NCBI GenBank assembly: GCA_963682175.1
Contig: OY821772.1
Span: 57,310,925 to 57,374,924, forward strand
From: Triglochin maritima
Lineage: Eukaryota > Streptophyta > Magnoliopsida > Alismatales > Juncaginaceae
Length of the DNA stretch: 64,000 nucleotides
Reading direction: 5' to 3'
Positions 57,601-64,000 of the stretch are shown piece by piece. The notes under the pieces are model-generated. The model was not told the origin of the DNA. It saw nothing but the letters and a program-made list of their open reading frames with translations, and did no database searches. The stretch's first letter is position 1; every line of letters starts with the position of its first letter. The translations under genes and the position numbers were made by a program.

Positions 57601-60105
57601 ACGAACCGAACCCGACCGGTCCGGGTTGGTGAGGTTAATATTAATCGACCGGTTCGGTTCGGGTTTTTATATTTTGGAGGTTGTTTTATTTGTTGGAAAA
57701 AAAAATGTACGAAAGAAACGTTTGCTTTGCCCGACGGTGGGGGACTGTTGTAATGGGCAATAAGCAGCAATAATAATGTAGGGATAAACATTGTTTTTTT
57801 TCTCTTTGTTATTATCTTTTGTTGTTTGGAAGGATGTAGGAATGATTTGTCTTTCGTCGGACAAACGGTTGCTGTTGTATCAGGGCATGAGGTATGTTTT
57901 GTGAGGGTCGTGGATATGTTTTGGAGTCTTATGTTGTAACTTGTTTTGAAGGTGAGGTAAAATTGTAGAGGAGTGAGATGAGTGTAGGCTTCACGGGTGG
58001 AAGTCTGCTACGAACAGCAGAAGATCTTTTATTTTACAATAAAGTGAATGGGTGATGAGGACAATAACTAAGCGTCAAAAACACTGGTATACTGCCTGAG
58101 GTAAGAAGTGGACAAACAAAAAGGGACTGGTGGCCAAGTATCCAACAAGTGACAAGTCTTTTCTCTCGGGATTGCTTCCGGAAAGTTCAGCACATCCACC
58201 GTATTCATATTCTCACCTTCTTGGGATGGCCCGAAGGTGGACATCTTGGTTTAAGCTTTAGATCTTAATTAGTGTATTTTTTAAGTTTAACCCAAATTAA
58301 TTGAAAAAAAAATCCACTTGGATGATAACCTACCGCAAGTCCATGATGACGCTGTAGATCCCAAGTGAAAGTGGACAACACAGGGCGATGCCTTCTGCTT
58401 TCTCGAAAACGGGACAGCTCAAATCTTTCTTACCGTAAATAAACAAGGTGAACTTCTCGACGAATGATGCCATTGATATGAGAGGACCAAAAATATCACC
58501 CGTCAAAATTTGCACTCCTAGAGATACACAGAAACAACTGAACAAGAATGCATCCGAGTGGAGAGAGGCAGAGACTCCTACATAGATTATGTAATCAAAC
58601 CGAATTCTTTGACTAGAAGCCCAAAATGTTACCTTTTCTAAATCTCAAGCAAGCAGATTGCATTTCATACAACAGAAGAAAGTCTTTGTAGTTCGCCAGC
58701 TCACTGTTTCGGTATCTAGGTTTGTGAGACATGAGGTGGAAGAAACGCAATTCCATACTAAAAGTAGGTATTAAGTGGGTGATTGTCCTCTTGGGAAGCA
58801 AAAAGATTTGACACAAGGTAACTTTTTGTATAAAATAGAATTCACAATTCAAACCTTTATTTTCCTTTACTTCTCTTCAATCATACCACTTTTGATGCAG
58901 AAATCATAACTTTTTGTTGTTGTTGAAAAAGCATGAGATGCAGAAATCATAATCAATGGCAAAAGATTCAACAACAAGAAGTATGCTTTTTTAGACGGTT
59001 AAAGCGGACAGAATAAAATCATAAAATCCAAAGATGGTTACTACAGGACTAGAAACTGGAAAGGTCAGCCGCTTAAAAAATCATCATTAAATGTAGAAAA
59101 ACCAACTGATACCACGAAGAAATTCAGAAATCAGAACACACACCATTCTCCTGATGTCGATCTCTACCATGCCATATACTATCAGCATATATTGCATTAT
59201 TGCATATACTCATCATTAAATGTAGCTTCGTATTACAGTGATTACAAATTTTAACAGAGCACTGAAGCCATTACCCATCTGACGTTTCCATTCAAGAAAA
59301 ATTAAGTTCCTCCACATTTTGCAACTTTTTAGCATTTTTATTTTGTAAAAGATATTTGCTGGATCGACTACGTTGTCGATCACACTGTAAGGATTTACTA
59401 GAAAAAAATATCTTGCAGCTCCAATAAAAATGTCCGATTCAATGGTTTCCTTGCTAAGGGCAATGGAAAAAAAATCTAGAAATAATAGATCTCATGTCGG
59501 TGCTCTTGTAGAATAAAGGCATTATATATATAGATCAGGGAAGCTTTTTTCTGGGCAAATAGAAAAAAGTAAGTCTTAATTGTTAGGCTTGAATTAGCAG
59601 GTTATCCAAACAAAGCCACAACTTCCCATCCCAACAAAAAAGCATTTTCCACGTCCTTTATTTAGCCACTATGTTCCCGGTATATCCCTCAACCTGCTTT
59701 TAGACTAGCTTGCGACACTAAGAGGTAGAGAAGAGTTCCAAACCCAGGATGACTCGCCGATCTCGATCCCACAAGAAGGAATTATCGAGCAAGTCAAAAA
59801 TTGAACTTCGTTGGGAATTTCTTCAACCCCTCCACTCTACCAATTGTCAACGCCCTGTTGAGTTATATTTCAAAGACGTAGTGATAACATATAGATCTAA
59901 CAGAGTTGGATTTCATAATGTATAATCTTCAGCAATGTCGTGTCATCAACTTTAGTATATAAAAGATATATAATTTTTCACCAATGCACGTAGTGGCTTT
60001 ATTTGTTGGAAGTTTAAGATGTATAGGCCACTTATACAGAAAACATTTAGCTTACCAAAAAAAACAGGCAGGATAAAACTATAAGTTACTTTACCACTGA
60101 TCTTT
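57601..60105. other. Intergenic DNA, tail-to-tail with UFC1
   Basis: Includes the 3' flank of the EDA40-like gene, which starts with CCGGTC/GACCGG-rich self-complementary sequence. A minus-strand frame at 58330-58545 with a plausible acceptor (TATCTCTAG, then GAGTGC) and a donor-like GGTAGG after MDLR is exon-like but unrecognised. A 58-codon plus-strand frame at 59749-59925 also has no known match. Confidence 0.4.
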
Positions 60106-61876
60106 CTACGATTCAGATGGAGAAGCCTCATCGTCCTTGTGTTTCACCATGCCTGAATCGACAAGAATTGGGACCTCAGCCGCAAGCCATGGAGCCAGAC
60201 CTAAACACAAAGCATGTGCTATTCCAAACCTAGGGCTGCACAACCAATCAAAAATGAAAAATTATACCCATCTGCCGCAATGCCCCCAGCACCGACAGTA
60301 TGGTAGTGTTTATTCAAGTGATGTTATTACAAGTTTTTACAAGTATGATAAGAGAAAACCACAAGGCACTATCCATCAGAAGCAGAACCATAAGACGAGG
60401 TATTTGGCTACTTCGATCTTTCATGCAAGTCATCTCATTTTTAAGGTGCATTTACCAATTTACATCACAACACGTCAACTAAGGAATAAAGTTTTAGCAA
60501 ATCATGATTACCCACTTGCATATTGCACCTCAAAACAAAGGAGCATCATGTATTAATAATGCGAGGCTAAGTTGACTGTCTCATAAAAATTATTTCCATG
60601 ATTCCTTCCTATCATGCATGATCTTTCTATAGTTCTTCTCACGTTTAGATGAGTAAGTACTGACAGAAGAGATTCCCTCTTCCTAAAGAAAGTATTAGCT
60701 ACTATGAGATCATACGCTATAGCAAAATTTAGAAAATCCTCCCCTTCTTATTTCCTAGCATCATACCCAAAGTTTTCATGGATACGTTCATAGATTAAAC
60801 CCTATGTTTTCACATCTTTAGCCTTTTCACATACCCATTTGGTCTCTTGGACACATAGAATATTCACTTTTCTCTTGATGGCCACATCCACTAACTCTCA
60901 ACTTTCCTGTTAAAGATCATACATTTCAACTACCTACACGGACACTACTTTCCTCAACTAATTTCCTTACCTCCGCGCACATGTTGAGTAAAGTGCGAAG
61001 GCCCTAGCTCCTTGTGCACAACATCCGAGAGTTGATGCAATGTGCCACTAAGGTGGTGGTGCCCTCAACTAGCTTCCTTATCGCTCGCACTCGTAGAGTA
61101 TGCTCCGTAAACCCTTGCTTACTTTGAATCACTACAGTCGGGGGCCTAATGCAGCACATCGCTAAGAGGATGACGCTCCAAACACGATTTTTTTTAATTT
61201 CATTTCCATGGGAGTAGTTGGGGTTTTATGCTAGTTCGCAACACATCGCAACCCTCCTCCTTTATCCTGGCTTGGGACAAGCTATGTAGACTTACACTGG
61301 CAAACTCCGACAACTTGTGCCAAGACATAAACACAACAAACAATATGAATTGCTAACATGACTACATCACTCGACATGATAAATTTTGTAGTTGCAAACC
61401 TTTCAGATGACTAATAAAATCGAGTATAAAAGTAATAAAATAAGAAATGACACAAAGACGATACATAGTACAAAATTTGTTTAATTTACAAGTAAATAAC
61501 ATGTTTAGCATCTTCGTAGGTTAATCAATTGCTCCTACTTGAGAATAAATAGAGATTTAATAATATCATAACATCAAATATTTTATATCATATGGCTAGT
61601 CCAACTTTGAATATCTTGAAACTTATTCACTTTATGAATGACAACTTTTAACATGAGTACATACCATTAAAAAATTAATATGAGTACATGATGGTTCGAG
61701 ATGAAGGGCACACATTATAACATGATTGTTAGGTTTACTAAGACCACTAACAACAACCAAGAGGAAAGAATATGACAATCACAAATTAATACAACAAAAG
61801 TATGAGAACCATACCAATTCTTTGCCCATAGTGGTTTGAAGTGCACCGTCAAGCATATCTTCCCACCTCGATACAT
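60106..61876 (-). CDS. UFC1: UFM1-conjugating enzyme 1 (UFC1), last two exons; 5' part beyond the window
   Basis: E2-like enzyme that accepts the ubiquitin-fold modifier UFM1 from UBA5 and passes it to substrates with the UFL1 ligase, notably on ER-bound ribosomes. The penultimate exon is 61876-61815 ([20 protein letters not shown], then a split Cys codon), after acceptor GTTTTTGTAG and before donor GTATGG. It contains the catalytic Cys in GGKICLT. The last exon is 60235-60106, starting after TTGTGCAG and ending in [23 protein letters not shown], then [12 protein letters not shown] and an acidic tail. The join restores the Cys codon in phase. Both exons are undamaged. The upstream roughly two thirds of the protein is not found before 64000. 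The intron of 1,579 bp holds a LINE fragment. Confidence 0.9.
60605..61310 (-). mobile_element. RTE-type LINE fragment in the UFC1 intron
   Basis: On the minus strand the sequence begins with an RTE-like 5' region (TTGTCCCAAGCCAGGATAAA, then GGAGGAGGGTTGCGATGTG) and continues into an endonuclease domain relic: [20 protein letters not shown] and, after an internal deletion, [26 protein letters not shown] is the conserved active-site region of AP-like endonucleases. Two in-frame stops and the missing reverse transcriptase show it is dead. Confidence 0.75.
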
Positions 61877-62700
61877 CTACAAAAACACATAAAAGGACAT
61901 AGCGGACAAGTTATATGGTGCACATAAAAACTAATTTTCATATGATCTCTCACCCCTTACCATTGTGACACTCTCATCTCTATCCACCCCCACATCATCT
62001 TTGTCATCTCCAACAACTATCTCCCATATGTTGCATTATCACCATCTACTTACTTTCACATCTCAAACAAAATCTACTGGTCTATTAAATAAAATAAATC
62101 AAAATATGTCGGATATTTCTCCCCACTTACCCATATATATAGAGTTTATATGATCCTCATCTTCAAACACTGAAGTTTCTCATGTTACAAACACCAAACA
62201 AAGTAACCACCTAACCTAGAATCAACTCTACCATGAAACTTACCCTAATCTCTCACACTTTTTTTGGGTTTGAAACAGACACACAACAACTGTCATCTCC
62301 TTCAACCAATAACTCACCCATATTTCACCTTTCTCCCCTCAAAACAGATACTAGACCAGTTTGAGCTTTCTCTCCAACAAATAAAATATCCATGAAATTC
62401 AATCATAAGCCTATCCTATAGCCATGGCAAATGACATGTGAAGCTTAAGGGTCAGTCAGCCAAGGTAAAGGAGTCCGATCTTAGGAAATTCTAACTAGTT
62501 TGACAACACCTGGATTGATTTTCCCCATCCCACCACAACAAAACGACCTAATCACCTAATTACTCAACCACCACCTTACGTGAGAGTATGGCTGAAAACT
62601 GATAAAAGTTAGATTATCACTATCAAAACCTTAGCTAGCGAAAATAGGGAAAATCTTCAAACTACAAAACAGTAATCGGATACAAAACGAATAGGATATC
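61877..62700 (-). other. UFC1 upstream intron, start
   Basis: Between the catalytic-Cys exon and the repeats to the right. No further UFC1 exon could be read; no other gene seen. Presumably intron sequence. Confidence 0.4.
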
Positions 62701-63560
62701 ACCATCTAGATTTTTTGTGCTACAAGCTTCATGTCCTTGATCAGGCGAATTCAATAATTAGTTAACTACCAAAAAAAATTCAAAACAGTGAGATAAATCA
62801 AATTTAGCCTAAACCACTTTCAAGGTCAACCATACATGAAAGCATAAAACTTTACATGCATTTGAAGACAATGTAACATTAACTCCATAACCGTAACCAA
62901 ATTCGGGCATATTCAAAATAAGTTACCGTATCCAACTAATTCTACACGGTCAAAGATCAGGCTTATTCTAGAACACTTTAAGTCCTACATGTGATGAAGG
63001 TACAAAACATCACATGCATTTGAAGACAATGTAAAATCAATTCCACAATTGTTACGGAGTTCAGGCAGATTTAAAGTGTTGTGTCCTATTGAACAAATTT
63101 GAATCAATTAGACAAACTGGATTCAATCTGGACCACTTTAACCCTATGTGTGACGAAATCATGAAACTTCACATGCATTTGAAGACAATTTAATATACTT
63201 CGACATCCATTATGAAATTCAAGGAGATTCGAGTAAGTTATAGTATCCTACCAAACAAATTAACTCCACTTGTGTGTTTGCACATAGTTTGTCCTTAGCC
63301 ATGATAAAGGAGGGTTATGATACATGACGAGTCTACGTAAAAAACCTAGCTACTCACGGAAATAAAACTCAAAGGAATTGCTAGTGTCATTCACGTACCT
63401 GAATTGTGATTCTTATGACTTTAATTTTTTAGTCTACCCTAACTAGTTTGGTGTTAAAGGCCTTCTTGTTATTGTTGTTGTTGTTGCATCCTACCGAGCA
63501 AATTCAAAGCAATCGGACAATTCGGAATAAATTTTGGCCAATTCAGCCCTACATGCAGTG
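62700..63560. repeat. Degenerate about 159-bp tandem repeats
   Basis: ACATGCATTTGAAGACAAT recurs at 62854, 63012 and 63171 (spacing 158 and 159 bp). The intervening parts also correspond, for example the TCCTA(T/C)...CAAATT segments near 63086, 63247 and 63489. The copies are diverged. The array lies within the presumed UFC1 intron. Confidence 0.65.
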
Positions 63561-64000
63561 ACGGTGACACATACAAGGTAAGGGGGTCGGGCAACCATGT
63601 TGGATTTTGAGATTTCCTAGTTAGTAAGGACCCTTCACTGTGACTTCTTAGGATTCCGACCTGATTAAATTCCCAAATAGCACTAACAAGATGAGCTGAT
63701 CTGATCAATTTTTAAGTATTTATTTACCCACTTCTAGGTATAATATCTTATTGAACTTCAATCAAACCTCAAAATAAACCAACCAACTAATTTCCATTTT
63801 TTCTGGTGCCGTGTTTACATGTTGGATCTGCTGTTATGGGTTTTTTCTCAAGTTTTGTTGCTTTTGTCCTCCTTGTTAAACACAATACCCTAGTTTTGCA
63901 CGCGTCCCTACTTTAAAAGTAACTACTTTTTACATATGGATAAGTGTCACATGTTAAGAGTAGTACCAGCAAAACTTGGTAGATACCGAGGTTCCTAATG
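63561..64000. other. Right edge of the window
   Basis: No feature recognised. If the UFC1 model is right, this is intron sequence upstream of the penultimate exon. Confidence 0.35.

Noticed and set aside
55316..57791. Many long frames on both strands across the EDA40-like gene
   Set aside because: Shadow frames caused by high GC content; only the two-exon plus-strand model shows RING and vWA motifs.
60137..60556. 139-codon plus-strand frame
   Set aside because: Antisense to the UFC1 last exon and intron, with no recognisable protein features.

Overview
The window is plant nuclear DNA, most likely from a flowering plant and probably a eudicot. Host genes have short introns with GT/AG borders, AT-rich intergenic DNA surrounds them, and the transposon families present (Tat/Ogre-type Ty3 elements, TRIMs, hAT, MULEs carrying plant mobile domains, RTE LINEs) are typical of angiosperms. 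I cannot name the species from the sequence.

Three host genes are readable. A complete mitochondrial HSP70 gene (24886-28407, +, six exons, 677 residues) and a complete WAV3/EDA40-like RING-vWA ubiquitin ligase gene (55403-57600, +, two exons, 698 residues) are intact. The last two exons of UFC1, the E2-like enzyme for the ubiquitin-fold modifier UFM1, lie at 60106-61876 on the minus strand; the gene continues past the right edge and an RTE LINE fragment sits in its last intron.

Most of the rest is transposons. From 445 to 24569 lies one hAT element with an 8-bp target duplication (ATAATTAT). Its transposase gene, on the minus strand and decayed, has been broken by a 258-bp hAT-type MITE (22327-22584, duplication AGTGTAGC) and by a 20.6-kb Tat/Ogre-like LTR retrotransposon (1594-22172, duplication ACCGC). 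The 3' LTR of that element contains a TRIM plus a 396-bp repeat of LTR sequence, which the 5' LTR lacks. The whole nest ends 316 bp upstream of the mtHSP70 start codon.

The right half holds a foldback element (about 32703-33713), a small MULE derivative (34107-35481), and a 6.4-kb MULE (about 35772-42216) carrying two convergent genes: an apparently intact plant-mobile-domain gene and a transposase-OTU gene with two nonsense codons. Further right are a minisatellite-bearing MULE with duplicated FAR1-like sequence (49697-52152), a 610-bp hAT MITE (52857-53466), a SINE candidate, and degenerate about 159-bp repeats near the right end.

The observation I consider most unusual is in the LTRs and the 3-kb untranslated tail of the LTR retrotransposon: a short motif repeated many times that could fold as an H-type pseudoknot, with compensating changes in both stems between copies. 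It is interleaved with other conserved stem-loop modules. A second is the set of GC-rich palindrome arrays in the first introns of both genes of the large MULE.
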